A stretch of 64,000 bases of DNA from Corynebacterium sp. p3-SID1241. GTDB taxonomy: Bacteria > Actinomycetota > Actinomycetes > Mycobacteriales > Mycobacteriaceae. Numbering within the stretch: position 1 is the stretch's first letter; every line of letters starts with the position of its first letter. The notes beneath the pieces were generated by a model. It saw only the letters and a program-made list of their open reading frames with translations, made no database searches and was not told the DNA's origin. This document shows positions 51,258 through 61,173 of the stretch, in pieces. The stretch lies in NCBI GenBank assembly GCA_025144025.1, contig JALXWS010000004.1, positions 1 to 64,000 of the forward strand, in the 5' to 3' direction. The translations under genes and the position numbers were made by a program.

Positions 51258-51957
51258 CGCAGATGGCGCGGCGGGTCAGTCCAAGGCAGACCAGGCTAAA
51301 ACGGACGAAGCCAAGGGCCCGACAGAATGGAATGAAGGTCGCCATGGCGTAGGCCCATGGCAAGGCCCGCTGCCGCAAGGACCGGACGCCGCGAAGTACG
51401 ACCCAGAGCTGCTTGCCGAAGGCGACCGCCGCAACGTGGTCGATGCCTACCGCTACTGGAGCAGGGAAGCGATTAAAAGGGACATCGATAAGCGCCGGCA
51501 TAGCTTGCACATCGCTATCGAGAACTTCGAAAATGATGCCAATATCGGCACCGTTGTGCGCACCGCCAACGCCTTCGCCGTCGATACCGTGCACATCGTC
51601 GGCCGCCGGCGGTGGAATCGCCGCGGTGCAATGGTCACGGACAGGTACCAGCATTTGATGCACCACGAGAGCGTCGAGAAGCTTATCGCATGGGCGGCCG
51701 AGGAAGGCTTGACCGTCGTAGCCATTGATAACACCCCCGGTTGCGTACCCCTTGAAACGGCCGAGCTACCCGAACGCAGCCTGCTCCTTTTCGGTCAAGA
51801 AGGCCCCGGCGTGACGCAAGCGGCCCAGGATGCCGCGGTGATGACCTGCTCCATCGCCCAATTTGGCTCCACCCGCTCCATCAACGCGGGTGTCGCGGCC
51901 GGCATCGCCATGCACGCCTGGATCCGCCAGCACGCCGATCTGGCTAATTCTTGGTAG
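51244..51957 (+). CDS. SpoU/TrmH-family RNA 2'-O-methyltransferase
   Basis: A SAM-dependent knotted methyltransferase (SPOUT class) of about 237 residues. The three motifs are present: NDANIGTVVRTANAF, LLFGQEGPGVTQ and STRSINAGVAAGIAMHAW. The N-terminal ~35 residues are a charged extension. The start is probably the TTG at 51244, overlapping pyrE; no strong RBS is visible, so a start further in is possible. tRNA or rRNA ribose methylation is the family role; the target nucleotide is unknown. Same position as mycobacterial Rv0380c. Confidence 0.88.
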   Translation: MTSPNADGAAGQSKADQAKTDEAKGPTEWNEGRHGVGPWQGPLPQGPDAAKYDPELLAEGDRRNVVDAYRYWSREAIKRDIDKRRHSLHIAIENFENDANIGTVVRTANAFAVDTVHIVGRRRWNRRGAMVTDRYQHLMHHESVEKLIAWAAEEGLTVVAIDNTPGCVPLETAELPERSLLLFGQEGPGVTQAAQDAAVMTCSIAQFGSTRSINAGVAAGIAMHAWIRQHADLANSW

Positions 51958-52011
51958 GAAGATCGCTACACTAGCTGTATCCACCCGCGTAACTGGAGTG
52001 ATAGAGGAATC

Positions 52012-53202
52012 GTGGAAGAAAAATGGGCCCACCGCGCCGAACTCGCAGAAGCCGCCATCAATGAGCGCCACGCGCACTCCGTGTGGGGCCTGCCGCGCAC
52101 CAATCTAGCGGTGGTTAGCTGGCCGCCCACCACGAAGGAGAAGCTCTTCGTCCACTGGCATTACTGGTGGCAGGCCCACTATCTCGATTGCCTGATTGAT
52201 GCGGCGCTGCGCAATAACACCAAAGTCCGTCGCCACCGCATCTTCGACACCATGCGGGGCATCCGCATTCGCAACCTCGCGCAACTGACAAAGAATAAGT
52301 ACTACGACGACAAGGCCTGGCTCGCGCTCGCCTTCGGCCGCGTGGAAGGGTTGAAGAAGGCGAAGACGCCGAAGCGTCTAGCGGCGCTGCAGCGCAATAT
52401 TCACGCCGGCCTCGATGAAACACTCGGCGTGCTGCCGTGGCGAGTGGGCGAGAATTTCATGAATGTGCCCTCCAACGGCCCGGGTGCCATCATGCTGGCG
52501 CGCATGGGCCGCATCGAGGAAGCGCGGCGCATCATCGACTGGATTTATGACCACCTGCTTGACGACGACGGCTACATCATGGACGGTGTCCGCATGCGCA
52601 TGGACGGCCCTGAGGTGGTAAAAAACATCCACCCTTACTGCCAGGGCGTAGTGCTCGGCGCGTGCCTGGAAATCGTGCTGGCGCTGCGCGAAAAGGCCGG
52701 CGTGGGTGACTTGGAGCAGATCGACAGCGTGTACGAGGCCGAGATGGCCTCCGAGATGATGGAGTACATCATCCGCATCCGTGGCTTAGTACAAACCGTG
52801 GCTTCCGGTATGGCTACGCCCTCAGGCGTGGTGGACTGGGAGACCGGTGATGGCGACGGCGGCCTGTTTAAGGGCATTTTGATGCGCTATCTCGCCGACG
52901 TCGCCGTGCGCCTGCCCGGCGATTCCCCCGCCAACCGCGCGACGAAGAAACTGGCCGCGCGCATGGTGATGGCCTCGGCCGAATCTGTATGGGAGCACCG
53001 ACTCGAGGTCGATGGTCTGCCGATTTTCGGATCCGACTGGACGGCCGATGCACGCCTGCCGCATAACTACGGCTTCGGCCGGCGCACCATGAGTGAGAAG
53101 GTAGGCATCATTCGCGTGGACGAGCGCGACCTGTCCGTGCAACTATCCGGGTGGATGCTGATGGAGGCCTGCGCCCGCGTGACGCGGCACACGTCTAAAT
53201 AA
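52012..53202 (+). CDS. GH76-like glycoside hydrolase
   Basis: A 396-residue (alpha/alpha)6-type protein without a signal peptide. NKYYDDKAWLALAF contains the paired Asp typical of GH76 alpha-1,6-mannanases. Further family features are MNVPSNGPGAIMLARMG, IHPYCQGVVLG and DWETGDGDGGLFKGI. GTG start after AGAGGA. Related genes lie near fda in other corynebacteria and near fba in M. tuberculosis. The cytoplasmic location suggests a role in mannan or glycolipid turnover inside the cell, or a non-catalytic role; not established. Confidence 0.75.
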   Translation: MEEKWAHRAELAEAAINERHAHSVWGLPRTNLAVVSWPPTTKEKLFVHWHYWWQAHYLDCLIDAALRNNTKVRRHRIFDTMRGIRIRNLAQLTKNKYYDDKAWLALAFGRVEGLKKAKTPKRLAALQRNIHAGLDETLGVLPWRVGENFMNVPSNGPGAIMLARMGRIEEARRIIDWIYDHLLDDDGYIMDGVRMRMDGPEVVKNIHPYCQGVVLGACLEIVLALREKAGVGDLEQIDSVYEAEMASEMMEYIIRIRGLVQTVASGMATPSGVVDWETGDGDGGLFKGILMRYLADVAVRLPGDSPANRATKKLAARMVMASAESVWEHRLEVDGLPIFGSDWTADARLPHNYGFGRRTMSEKVGIIRVDERDLSVQLSGWMLMEACARVTRHTSK

Positions 53203-53359
53203 TCCACAGCCCAAATAACTCAGTGGCGGAGCGGGTCCGCGCCGAGCATAGGCGGGTTGAAAATGTCACATAGTTTTTGCGGCAGAAATTCCGTGAAACG
53301 GGCATACTTGGGTGTTGGAACGTGTTTGACCACAACCCCACTTTTAAGGATGGAAACTC

Positions 53360-54394
53360 ATGCCAATTGCAACCCCTGAGGTCTATAACGAGATGCTGGA
53401 TACCGCGAAGAAGAATGGCTTCGCGTTCCCAGCTATCAACTGCACCTCTTCTGAGACCATTAACGCAGCTCTGAAGGGCTTTGCGGAGGCCGAGTCCGAC
53501 GGCATCATCCAGTTCTCCACCGGCGGTGCCGCCTTCGGCTCCGGTCTGGCTGTGAAGGACAAGGTCAAGGGTGCTCAGGCACTGGCCGCATTCGCTCATG
53601 AGGCCGCCAAGCACTACGGCGTAAATATCGCGCTGCACACCGACCACTGCCAGAAGGAAGTGCTCGATGAGTACGTCCGCCCACTGCTGGCAATCTCCCA
53701 GGAGCGCGTCGACCGCGGCGAGAACCCACTGTTCCAGTCCCACATGTGGGACGGCTCCGCTATTCCAATCGACGAGAACCTGGTCATCGCACAGGAGCTG
53801 CTGGAGAAGGCTAAGAACGCTCACGTCATCCTCGAGGCCGAAATCGGCGTCGTTGGCGGCGAAGAAGACGGCGTCCAGGCTAAGGCGGGCGCTAACCTGT
53901 ACACTTCTCCGGAGGACTTTGAGAAAACCATCGATGCCCTGGGCACCGGCGAGAAGGGCCGCTACCTGCTGGCCGCTACCTTCGGCAACGTTCACGGCGT
54001 CTACAAGCCAGGCAACGTGAAGCTTCGCCCAGAGGTCCTGCTTGAGGGCCAGAAGGTTGCACAGAAGAAGCTCGGCCTAGGCGAGGACGAGTACGCATTC
54101 GACTTCGTCTTCCACGGCGGCTCCGGCTCCGAGAAGGAAAAGATCGAAGAGGCTCTGCGTTACGGCGTTATCAAGATGAACGTTGATACCGATACCCAGT
54201 ACGCATTTACCAACCCGATCGCTCGCCACATGATGGAGAACTACGACGGCGTATTCAAGATCGACGGCGAAGTTGGCAACAAGAAGGTCTACGATCCTCG
54301 CTCCTACCTGAAGAAGGCAGAGCAGGGCATGTCCGAGCGCGTCATCGAGTCCTGCCAGGACCTGCACTCTGTGGGCAAGTCCATCTCCAAGTAA
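53360..54394 (+). CDS. fda: Fructose-bisphosphate aldolase, class II
   Basis: A Zn-dependent glycolytic/gluconeogenic aldolase of 344 residues. Zinc ligands are in IALHTDHCQKE and in the GNVHGVYKPGN block. DFVFHGGSGSEKEKI and KMNVDTDTQYAF give the phosphate-binding part. ATG follows AAGGATGG. It is monocistronic with its own terminator and high-expression codon choice. Length and sequence agree with C. glutamicum Fda. Confidence 0.96.
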   Translation: MPIATPEVYNEMLDTAKKNGFAFPAINCTSSETINAALKGFAEAESDGIIQFSTGGAAFGSGLAVKDKVKGAQALAAFAHEAAKHYGVNIALHTDHCQKEVLDEYVRPLLAISQERVDRGENPLFQSHMWDGSAIPIDENLVIAQELLEKAKNAHVILEAEIGVVGGEEDGVQAKAGANLYTSPEDFEKTIDALGTGEKGRYLLAATFGNVHGVYKPGNVKLRPEVLLEGQKVAQKKLGLGEDEYAFDFVFHGGSGSEKEKIEEALRYGVIKMNVDTDTQYAFTNPIARHMMENYDGVFKIDGEVGNKKVYDPRSYLKKAEQGMSERVIESCQDLHSVGKSISK

Positions 54395-54433
54395 ATTTCA
54401 GTTAAGGCAGCCTCGTAAAAGGCACGCTGAATC

Positions 54434-54464
54434 AGCCGCTTCCCTGCGCGGGAGGCGGCTTTTC
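54434..54464 (+). terminator. Terminator of fda
   Basis: AGCCGCTTCCC-TGCGC-GGGAGGCGGCT, an 11-bp stem with one G-T pair, followed by TTTTCG. Confidence 0.85.
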
Positions 54465-54600
54465 GTGTCTTCGGCAGGTTGCCTTCGGCCGGTGGTTGAG
54501 CGTCGGCTGACAGGCGCAGGACTGGTTGACGGGCGCTGAGCTGGCTGGCGGCGCTGTGCCGTCCGGCGGAGGGCCGCTAGCGAGGCTAGGGCCGAGATGG

Positions 54601-55656
54601 CTAAGGGTGGGGATTCGGTGGCCGGGCAGGGCTGGGGACGAAGCGTGGGGTGTTGCTCCACGGTGGTATCCAGGCGACGCGGCCATCGACGCGCACCATG
54701 CGGCCTCGTTGGGTGGGCCGGGCGGGGTCATCCTGGTTGACGGCGTTGTGGTGCGCACATAAGGTGACCAGATTTTCTTGGTTGGTGGGACCACCAGAGG
54801 ACCAGGCGGTGAGGTGGTGGACTTGGGCGTCGTCGGCAGGCGTATTGCAGCCCGGCCACGCGCACACGGGGTGCTCGGCCGCGGCAAGCATGCGCTGCTT
54901 CCACGTGGCCATGCGCTCGGTGCGATACAGGTTTACCGGGCCGTGCTCGGGGTGAACGAGGCTGACATAGCCGCGCTGAGCTAAGGCGCGGGCGACGAGC
55001 TGCGCGCCGGTCATGCGGGCGCCGTTGGTGAGCTGGAGGGTTATATCGGAGGCGTCGGAAGGTGCGGCGACAATGCGGTCGAGCTGGTCCAGCGTGAGGA
55101 TGACGTTGGTGTGCACGGCTGGCAGCGCGCCGGGGTTGCCCTCGAGGAGGACCTTCTTGGCGGCGGCGAGGGGATCCTCTTTGTTGACAGAGGAGAGCAC
55201 GCCCTTGATATCGGCGATATCGGTGGGATCGGCCGTAATGGAGATGGTGTGTGGGCCGTCGGCCCGGCGGGTATAGCGCACTCCGGGCTCGGGGCGGCGC
55301 GACGGACTGAGCTGCTTGAGCAGCTTCTTGGCCACGGAGGGGATGAGGCGTGCCTCGGTGCGGCAGAGTTCTAGGCGTAGGTCCCAGGCGCGGTTGGTGT
55401 CGCGCACGCGGCGGGTATAAGACTCGATGCTATCGAGCGTGGCGAGGTCATGGGCGCGGCTGCGAGCGGCGTCGCGGGCGAGGCGTTGCTTGCGGGTATT
55501 CGACGTGCGGCCGAAATAGGCGTGCTGCAGGCGAGCGAGCTGGGCAGCCAGAAGGGGGCTGGCCCCGGCCTCGAGAAGCGAATCTTCGGAGCAGCCCTGA
55601 AACTCGGCGACGAGGTCGACGCCGCGGCGGCATAACAAAAGAAAATCGGTGTTCAC
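54601..55656 (-). CDS. HNH endonuclease-domain protein
   Basis: A 351-residue actinobacterial HNH protein. An Arg/Ala-rich helical N-terminal part is followed by a DUF222-like middle and a C-terminal HNH nuclease (CAWPGCNTPADDAQVHHLTA, then CAHHNAVN), with the Cys pairs and His expected for metal binding. GTG 55656 (VNTDFLLLC) is preferred over the longer frame, which adds a Pro/Ser/Arg stretch from the promoter. Such genes are multicopy in many corynebacteria. Target and biological role are unknown. Confidence 0.75.
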   Translation of the reverse strand: MNTDFLLLCRRGVDLVAEFQGCSEDSLLEAGASPLLAAQLARLQHAYFGRTSNTRKQRLARDAARSRAHDLATLDSIESYTRRVRDTNRAWDLRLELCRTEARLIPSVAKKLLKQLSPSRRPEPGVRYTRRADGPHTISITADPTDIADIKGVLSSVNKEDPLAAAKKVLLEGNPGALPAVHTNVILTLDQLDRIVAAPSDASDITLQLTNGARMTGAQLVARALAQRGYVSLVHPEHGPVNLYRTERMATWKQRMLAAAEHPVCAWPGCNTPADDAQVHHLTAWSSGGPTNQENLVTLCAHHNAVNQDDPARPTQRGRMVRVDGRVAWIPPWSNTPRFVPSPARPPNPHP

Positions 55657-55719
55657 ACGGCCGAAGCTAAAAGGCACGCGAGGGCCAAACAAGCGGTGCG
55701 CGGCCGGGGAAGTGGAAAT

Positions 55720-55765
55720 TGTGGATAGGTGGGGGAATGGGGGGCGTCGGCAAGAGTTATCCACA
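55720..55765. promoter_or_regulatory. Paired DnaA-box-like sites
   Basis: TTATCCACA (55757-55765, perfect) and TGTGGATAG (55720-55728, one mismatch, opposite strand), 28 nt apart, in the region between the divergent HNH and FUSC genes. Confidence 0.35.
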
Positions 55766-55821
55766 AGCCGGGCGGCGGCCGAGATGCGCGGGGACGGCGG
55801 CGATGGTAGGGGCGGTCTTCT

Positions 55822-57021
55822 ATGCTGGAAGTCATGTCGGAAGCGAAGGAAAGAGTCTCAACGCGGGAAAAGCTGCGGGTGATTGACCGCTCGGTGCTCT
55901 CGCGGGTAAACCGCATCCGCTCGCGGTTTGTCTACATCGTCCAGGCGACCATCGGCGCGGCGCTCGCGTACTGGGTGGCCAGCGACGTGGTGGGGCACCC
56001 GCAGCCATTCTTCGCCCCGATTTCCGCGGTCATCATCTTAGGGCTTTCGGGTGGGGACAGGATGAAAAAGGCGCTGGAGATGTCGATTGGTGGCATTATC
56101 GGCGTGGCCGTGGGCGACCTGCTCTTCCAGATTGTGGGGCAGGGGCCGTTTCAGATTTTCTTCATCGTGGGCGCGGGCCTGGTAGTGGGCTCCTTTTTGA
56201 CCAAGTCGCCGCTGGTGACCAACCAGATTGTCTTTGGTGCGATTTTGATCGCAACGATTTTCCCACCCACGGAGGGTCCGGGCGGCCTGCACCGCGCGAT
56301 TGACGCGATGATTGGTTCGGGCATTGGCCTTATCACCATTGCGCTGATTCCTAATTCCCCGTTGGTGGAGGCGCGGCGCGAGGTCTCGAAGGTGTTAAAG
56401 ATTGCCTCGAGCATTCTTGCCGACGTCACGTATGGCATCCGCCAGCAAGACCCCGCCGTCATCCGCGACGCACGCGAGGCGGTGCGTGGTACGCAAAATA
56501 GCATCAATACCCTGCTGAGTGCGGCACAATCGGGCAGGGAGGCCTCGGAGGTCTCGCCGCTGTTGTGGGCCTCGCGGCGCAGCATTCGTTCGCTAGAGCG
56601 CATTCTCATGCCGGTGGATAACGCGGTCCGTGGGGTGCGTGTGCTCTCGCGCCAGGCGCTTGGCCTGACGGAAGACCGCGATAAGGTTTCGGATGGGCAG
56701 CTGGAGTTGCTCGATGAGCTTTCCGATGTCATCCTCGCCATCAGCGAGCTCTACGGCCAAGGCAAACAGCACGGCCACGACGAGGCGATTGAGATTCCGG
56801 ACCTCGTGCAGCGCCTGCGCATCGTGGGCGGGCGCGCCGGGCTGGACATCATCGATAAAGAAGGCACGCTGTCGGCCTATATGATTCTGGGCCAGACCCG
56901 CTCCATTGTGGTGGACATGCTGATGGTCTGCGGGCTATCGCGCGAATCGGCCGTGGCGCACTTGGTGCCGACCTCGCAGCACCCGGCCTACCCGCCGGAG
57001 GTGTGGGGGCGCGAGGACTAG
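55822..57021 (+). CDS. FUSC-family (aromatic acid exporter-like) membrane protein
   Basis: 399 residues. The N-terminal half has about six TM helices with the FUSC pattern ATIGAALAYWVASDVVG, HPQPFFAPISAVIILGLSGG and GGIIGVAVGDLLF. The C-terminal half is a cytosolic helical domain (REVSKVLKIASSILADVTYG onward). Family members export aromatic acids or are called YccS/YhfK-like; no substrate is known here. ATG 55822 or 55834 may be the start. Divergent from the HNH gene. Confidence 0.8.
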   Translation: MLEVMSEAKERVSTREKLRVIDRSVLSRVNRIRSRFVYIVQATIGAALAYWVASDVVGHPQPFFAPISAVIILGLSGGDRMKKALEMSIGGIIGVAVGDLLFQIVGQGPFQIFFIVGAGLVVGSFLTKSPLVTNQIVFGAILIATIFPPTEGPGGLHRAIDAMIGSGIGLITIALIPNSPLVEARREVSKVLKIASSILADVTYGIRQQDPAVIRDAREAVRGTQNSINTLLSAAQSGREASEVSPLLWASRRSIRSLERILMPVDNAVRGVRVLSRQALGLTEDRDKVSDGQLELLDELSDVILAISELYGQGKQHGHDEAIEIPDLVQRLRIVGGRAGLDIIDKEGTLSAYMILGQTRSIVVDMLMVCGLSRESAVAHLVPTSQHPAYPPEVWGRED

Positions 57022-57037
57022 CGTCCTCGCGCGTGGG

Positions 57038-57886
57038 CTAAGGCCGGACGATCTGGAGGTCGCGCAGGTGGCGGTAGAACGTCACGCGGGTCACCGGCCG
57101 CTTGTGGGCGACGGAATCGACGATGACGCGCAGCTGTGGGCCGCCGGCCTGGACGGCGCGGCCGGTCCGTACGGATTCGGGGTCGAGTTGGCCGGGCTTG
57201 CGCAGGAGCGAGCGCAGGCGGCCCTGCGACTCGACGGGGGAGGTGGCGCGGGCGGCGAGGATGCCGGGGGCGTCTGTCATCGGGACTAGCCGTGCGCCAA
57301 AGGTTTTGGGGGATGAGGCGGCGAGCGTGTGGTCATCGATTATGATTTCGCCGGTGAAAGCGCCGTTTGCGGCATCCGAGATGGTGGCAGAGCCAGCGAC
57401 TGCGAGGCCAGAATCGTTGCGGATGAGCGGAGCTGGGCGGACCGGGGCGGTGCGGGCGAAATCGAGGGCTTCGGCCGGGGCGGTGGGAAGGCCCCAGTTC
57501 TGCGCGGCCGCGGATGGGGTGGAGGCGGATGCTGCGGACGAGGGGACGGGGATGAAGGCAACCTCGGCCCAGAGGCGGTCGGAGCGCATTAGGCGGGTGA
57601 GCACGGCCGAGAGGGCGGCATCGGAGCCGGCGATGACGATGCGGGCGGGCTCTGTGAGGTGGGGTGCCTGCGGGGCGGGCTCGGGAGCACCGAGGTGGCG
57701 GACGTCGGGCTGGGCGGCGATGTCGTCGAGGGAGGGGGTGGGGTCGGTGGGAAGGAGGGGGGATAAGAAGGCGTCGATAAGCGCGAGCTCTTTGCGGGTG
57801 GGAACGGCCGAGAGATCATGGGCCTCAGCGGGCATGGGGATGTCCAGGGCGCCGCAGCGGAGGAACAAAAAACGCATGCGCACCAT
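57038..57886 (-). CDS. Conserved actinobacterial protein of unknown function (Rv0358-like position)
   Basis: About 282 residues, starting MVRMRFLFLRCG. No TM segment. A middle stretch resembles a nucleotide- or ligand-binding sheet (ARIVIAGSDAALSAVLTRLM), followed by a Pro/Ser/Ala linker; the C-terminus is basic (HKRPVTRVTFYRHLRDLQIV). The much longer frame extends through purA in antisense and is not coding beyond 57886. A conserved gene holds the same position divergent from purA in mycobacteria. Function unknown. Confidence 0.7.
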   Translation of the reverse strand: MVRMRFLFLRCGALDIPMPAEAHDLSAVPTRKELALIDAFLSPLLPTDPTPSLDDIAAQPDVRHLGAPEPAPQAPHLTEPARIVIAGSDAALSAVLTRLMRSDRLWAEVAFIPVPSSAASASTPSAAAQNWGLPTAPAEALDFARTAPVRPAPLIRNDSGLAVAGSATISDAANGAFTGEIIIDDHTLAASSPKTFGARLVPMTDAPGILAARATSPVESQGRLRSLLRKPGQLDPESVRTGRAVQAGGPQLRVIVDSVAHKRPVTRVTFYRHLRDLQIVRP

Positions 57887-57964
57887 GCTACGCGCGCTTT
57901 TTGGGCCGGGAAAGTGTAAAGTTGGAGAGTATTTTGGCTTCAATAATGAGGAAGTGACTAAACA

Positions 57965-59257
57965 ATGGCAGCGATCGTCATTGTCGGCGCCCAATGGGGC
58001 GACGAAGGTAAGGGCAAAGCGACCGACATCCTCGGCGGCAAGGTTGACTACGTGGTCAAGCCGAACGGCGGCAATAATGCCGGCCACACCGTCGTGGTAG
58101 GCGGCGATAAATATGAGCTGAAGCTCCTGCCAGCCGGCATCTTGTCTGAGAACGCTACCCCGGTGCTGGGCAATGGCGTGGTAATTAACCTCGAGGCGCT
58201 TTTTGATGAAATTGATGGCCTCGAAGCCCGCGGTGCGAATGCCTCGCGCCTGAAGATTTCTGCCAATGCGCACCTGGTGGCCCCGTACCACCAGACGCTC
58301 GACCGCGTGCAGGAGCGCTTCCTGGGCAAGCGCGCGATTGGCACCACTGGCCGCGGCATTGGCCCGACCTACGCCGATAAGGTAGCGCGCATTGGCATTC
58401 GTGTGCAGGACATCTTTGATGAGTCCATCCTGCGCCAGAAGGTGGAGTCTGCGCTGGACATTAAAAACCAGATGCTGGTGAAGATGTACAACCGCAAGGC
58501 CATCGAGGCGGACCAGATTGTGGAGTACTTCTTGAGCTACCGCGACCGCCTTCGTCCTATGGTTATCGATGCCGAGCTGGAGCTCAACCAGGCCCTCGAG
58601 TCCGGTAAGCACGTGCTCATGGAGGGCGGCCAGGCCACCATGCTGGATGTGGACCATGGCACCTACCCGTTCGTGACCTCGTCTAACCCGACCGCCGGCG
58701 GTGCTTCCGTCGGTTCCGGCATTGGTCCGACGCGGATTAAAACCTCGCTGGGCATTATCAAGGCTTACACCACCCGCGTGGGCGCTGGCCCGTTCCCGAC
58801 TGAGCTTTTTGATAAGTGGGGCGAGTACCTGCAGACCACCGGCGGCGAGATTGGTGTGAACACCGGCCGCAAGCGCCGTTGTGGTTGGTACGACTCCGTC
58901 ATTGCGCGCTACGCCACCCGTGTGAACGGCTTTACCGATTACTTCCTGACCAAGCTGGACGTTCTTACCGGCATTGGCGAGATTCCTATCTGCGTGGCTT
59001 ATGACGTCGACGGCAAGCGCTACGACGAGCTGCCACTTACCCAGTCCGAATTCCACCACGCCGAGCCCATCTTTGAGACCATGCCCGCCTGGGACGAGGA
59101 CATTACCGAATGCTCCACCTTTGAGGAGCTACCGCAGAAGGCACAAGACTACGTCCTGCGCCTGGAAGAGCTGTCTGGCTGCCGCATTTCCTACATCGGC
59201 GTCGGTCCGGGCCGTGACCAGACCATCATCCGCCACGATGTGATGAGAGATCAATAG
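57965..59257 (+). CDS. purA: Adenylosuccinate synthetase
   Basis: GTP-dependent first step from IMP to AMP. It has 430 residues, with the N-terminal P-loop [26 protein letters not shown] with the catalytic His, [14 protein letters not shown], and [15 protein letters not shown]. Length is typical and the start unambiguous. It is followed after 30 bp by purT on the same strand, so two purine genes are probably co-transcribed. Confidence 0.97.
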   Translation: MAAIVIVGAQWGDEGKGKATDILGGKVDYVVKPNGGNNAGHTVVVGGDKYELKLLPAGILSENATPVLGNGVVINLEALFDEIDGLEARGANASRLKISANAHLVAPYHQTLDRVQERFLGKRAIGTTGRGIGPTYADKVARIGIRVQDIFDESILRQKVESALDIKNQMLVKMYNRKAIEADQIVEYFLSYRDRLRPMVIDAELELNQALESGKHVLMEGGQATMLDVDHGTYPFVTSSNPTAGGASVGSGIGPTRIKTSLGIIKAYTTRVGAGPFPTELFDKWGEYLQTTGGEIGVNTGRKRRCGWYDSVIARYATRVNGFTDYFLTKLDVLTGIGEIPICVAYDVDGKRYDELPLTQSEFHHAEPIFETMPAWDEDITECSTFEELPQKAQDYVLRLEELSGCRISYIGVGPGRDQTIIRHDVMRDQ

Positions 59258-59287
59258 ATCACGACCCTTTGTCGAAGGAGCATTTTC

Positions 59288-60640
59288 ATGGATAATCCAG
59301 GAGAGATAGCCGGCCATATTGGCACGCCGCTGACCAGCAACGCCACCAAGGTATTGCTGCTGGGCTCGGGCGAGCTGGGCAAGCAGCTGGCCATCTCCTT
59401 CCAGAACCTGGGCCTTGAGGTCCACGCGGTGGACTCGTATGCTGGCGCGCCGGCGCACCAGGTGGCGCAGTTTAGCTACGTCGCCGATATCAAGGACATC
59501 GGCCGTATCCTGCAGCTGGCCCAAGAGATTCAGCCGCATTTTGTGGTTCCGGAGGTAGAAACCGTTTCGGTAGAAGCGCTGGAGGAGATGGAAGCGCATA
59601 GCGATGCCATCGTGGTGCCTTCCGCTCGTGCCTGCGCCATGACGCAGGACCGCCAGTGCGTGCGCGAGGTGGCGGAGAATATCGGCCTGCCGGTTTCGGC
59701 ATACCGCTTTGCCAACTCTCTGGAGGAGCTGGAGGAAGCGGTGGGGGAGCTGGGCTTTCCGTGCATTATTAAGCCGGATGTGTCCACTTCCGGCAAGGGC
59801 CACATGATTGCCCGCGAGGAGGACGATGTGCGGGTGGCCTGGGAGACCGTGCGGCGCGTGTCCTCGGACTCGCAGCGCGTAGTGGCCGAGCGTTTCGTAG
59901 ATTTTGACTTGGAAGTCACCCTATTGGCCATCCGGTCTATCGACCCGGCTACGGGCAAGCTGGCCACGTGGTTTAGCGAGCCCATCGGCCACCGCCATGA
60001 GCGCGGCGACCTCGTGGAGGAGTGGCAGCCTACCGGCATGAGCGAGATCGCACTGGAAAATGCCCGCTCGGTGGCCGCGCGCATCTCCAATGAGCTGGGC
60101 GGGCGCGGCGTGTACTGCGTGGAGCTTTTCGTTGCCGGAGATGACGTGTACTTTTCCTCCGTCTCCCCGCGGCCCTCGGATACGGCGATGCTTACCTCTT
60201 ATACGCAGCGTTTTTCCGCCTTTGACCTGCACGCGCGGGCGATTTTGGGCTACCCCATAGACGCCACCCTGGTCACCCCGGGCGCTAGCGTCGTAATCCA
60301 CGCGGACGAGGAGTTGGGGGAGGTTGCCTATACCGGCATCGCCGCGGCCCTCAGCTACGCGGAGACGGACGTGAAACTCTTTGGCAAGCCGGGGGCCTAC
60401 AAGGGCCGCCGCATGGGTTTGGTCTCTTCTACTGCGGAAAATGTGGAAGAAGCGCGCGATCGGGCGGCGCTGGCGGCGCATAAGATCGAGGTGACCTCCA
60501 CGCCGGGCCTGCTGGCGCAAGGCGGCGCCCGCGGCATCGAGCCAGAAACCGAGAATGTTCCCGATATTGAGGTCGTGGAGTACGAGGGCGGCGTGGAGCT
60601 CGACCCGAAGCTCGCCTCCGGCGTGGATGACGCCGACTAA
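59288..60640 (+). CDS. purT: Formate-dependent GAR transformylase
   Basis: Converts glycinamide ribonucleotide to formyl-GAR using formate and ATP, an alternative to PurN. It is an ATP-grasp protein of 450 residues: VLLLGSGELGKQLAISFQ at the N-terminus, PCIIKPDVSTSGKGHM in the ATP-binding domain, and VYFSSVSPRPSDTAMLT near the metal site. The C-terminal ~40 residues are an acidic extension. RBS AAGGAG. It depends on formate supply, so it links purine synthesis to one-carbon metabolism. Confidence 0.92.
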   Translation: MDNPGEIAGHIGTPLTSNATKVLLLGSGELGKQLAISFQNLGLEVHAVDSYAGAPAHQVAQFSYVADIKDIGRILQLAQEIQPHFVVPEVETVSVEALEEMEAHSDAIVVPSARACAMTQDRQCVREVAENIGLPVSAYRFANSLEELEEAVGELGFPCIIKPDVSTSGKGHMIAREEDDVRVAWETVRRVSSDSQRVVAERFVDFDLEVTLLAIRSIDPATGKLATWFSEPIGHRHERGDLVEEWQPTGMSEIALENARSVAARISNELGGRGVYCVELFVAGDDVYFSSVSPRPSDTAMLTSYTQRFSAFDLHARAILGYPIDATLVTPGASVVIHADEELGEVAYTGIAAALSYAETDVKLFGKPGAYKGRRMGLVSSTAENVEEARDRAALAAHKIEVTSTPGLLAQGGARGIEPETENVPDIEVVEYEGGVELDPKLASGVDDAD

Positions 60641-60663
60641 TAGCCGGCCAGCTGTCCAAGCGG

Positions 60664-61170
60664 CTAGCTGGCGGGGCGCAGCATCGGCTGGTGGGGGACT
60701 CCCTCGTCATCGAATGGCTCTCCAGTCGGCGTGAAGCCGAAGGAAGCGTAATAGTCCACTAGGCCGGCCTGCGCCTCCAGATAGAGCGGCTGGCCTGGGC
60801 GCATGCGCTCGCCAAGGTCTATGGCCGCCTGGAGTAGCTCGCGGCCGAGTCCCGTGCCGCGTGCGGCCGGCGCGAGCGCGAAGCGGCCGATTTGTGCGCC
60901 GGTGGTCGGGGCGTTGGTAGGCGTGGCGTCGGAAAGCGCGGTGTCGTCGGCAGGCGCAGCCGGAAAGACGCGGGCCGTGCCGAGTAGCTCGTGGGTGTCC
61001 GCGTCCCAGGCCAGCACGTGCACGGTCTGGGGGTCGGCGTCGGTGGCGTCAATCTCGGCGTACGGGCTGCGCTGCTCGTGCACAAAGACATCCACCCGCA
61101 GCTTGTAGAGGTGGTGGACGTCCAAGGCTGCCAGTTGGCCTAAGGGCGCGGCGGAAATGAAATGCGGCAT
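60664..61170 (-). CDS. GNAT acetyltransferase (ElaA-like)
   Basis: A 168-residue acyl-CoA N-acyltransferase. It has an N-terminal substrate part (LYKLRVDVFVHEQRSPYAEID), the acetyl-CoA loop APAARGTGLGRELLQAA, and a terminal YLEAQAGLVDYYASFGFTPT segment as in ElaA. A short Ala/Pro/Thr-rich insertion (TNAPTTGAQ) precedes the CoA loop. It starts 3 bp after the fprA stop, so it is probably the second gene of that operon. Substrate unknown. Confidence 0.82.
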   Translation of the reverse strand: MPHFISAAPLGQLAALDVHHLYKLRVDVFVHEQRSPYAEIDATDADPQTVHVLAWDADTHELLGTARVFPAAPADDTALSDATPTNAPTTGAQIGRFALAPAARGTGLGRELLQAAIDLGERMRPGQPLYLEAQAGLVDYYASFGFTPTGEPFDDEGVPHQPMLRPAS

Positions 61171-61173
61171 GGG

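Noticed and set aside
57887..59059. Long minus-strand extension of the 57038 frame
   Set aside because: It runs antisense through purA, which is certain. The real protein starts near 57886.
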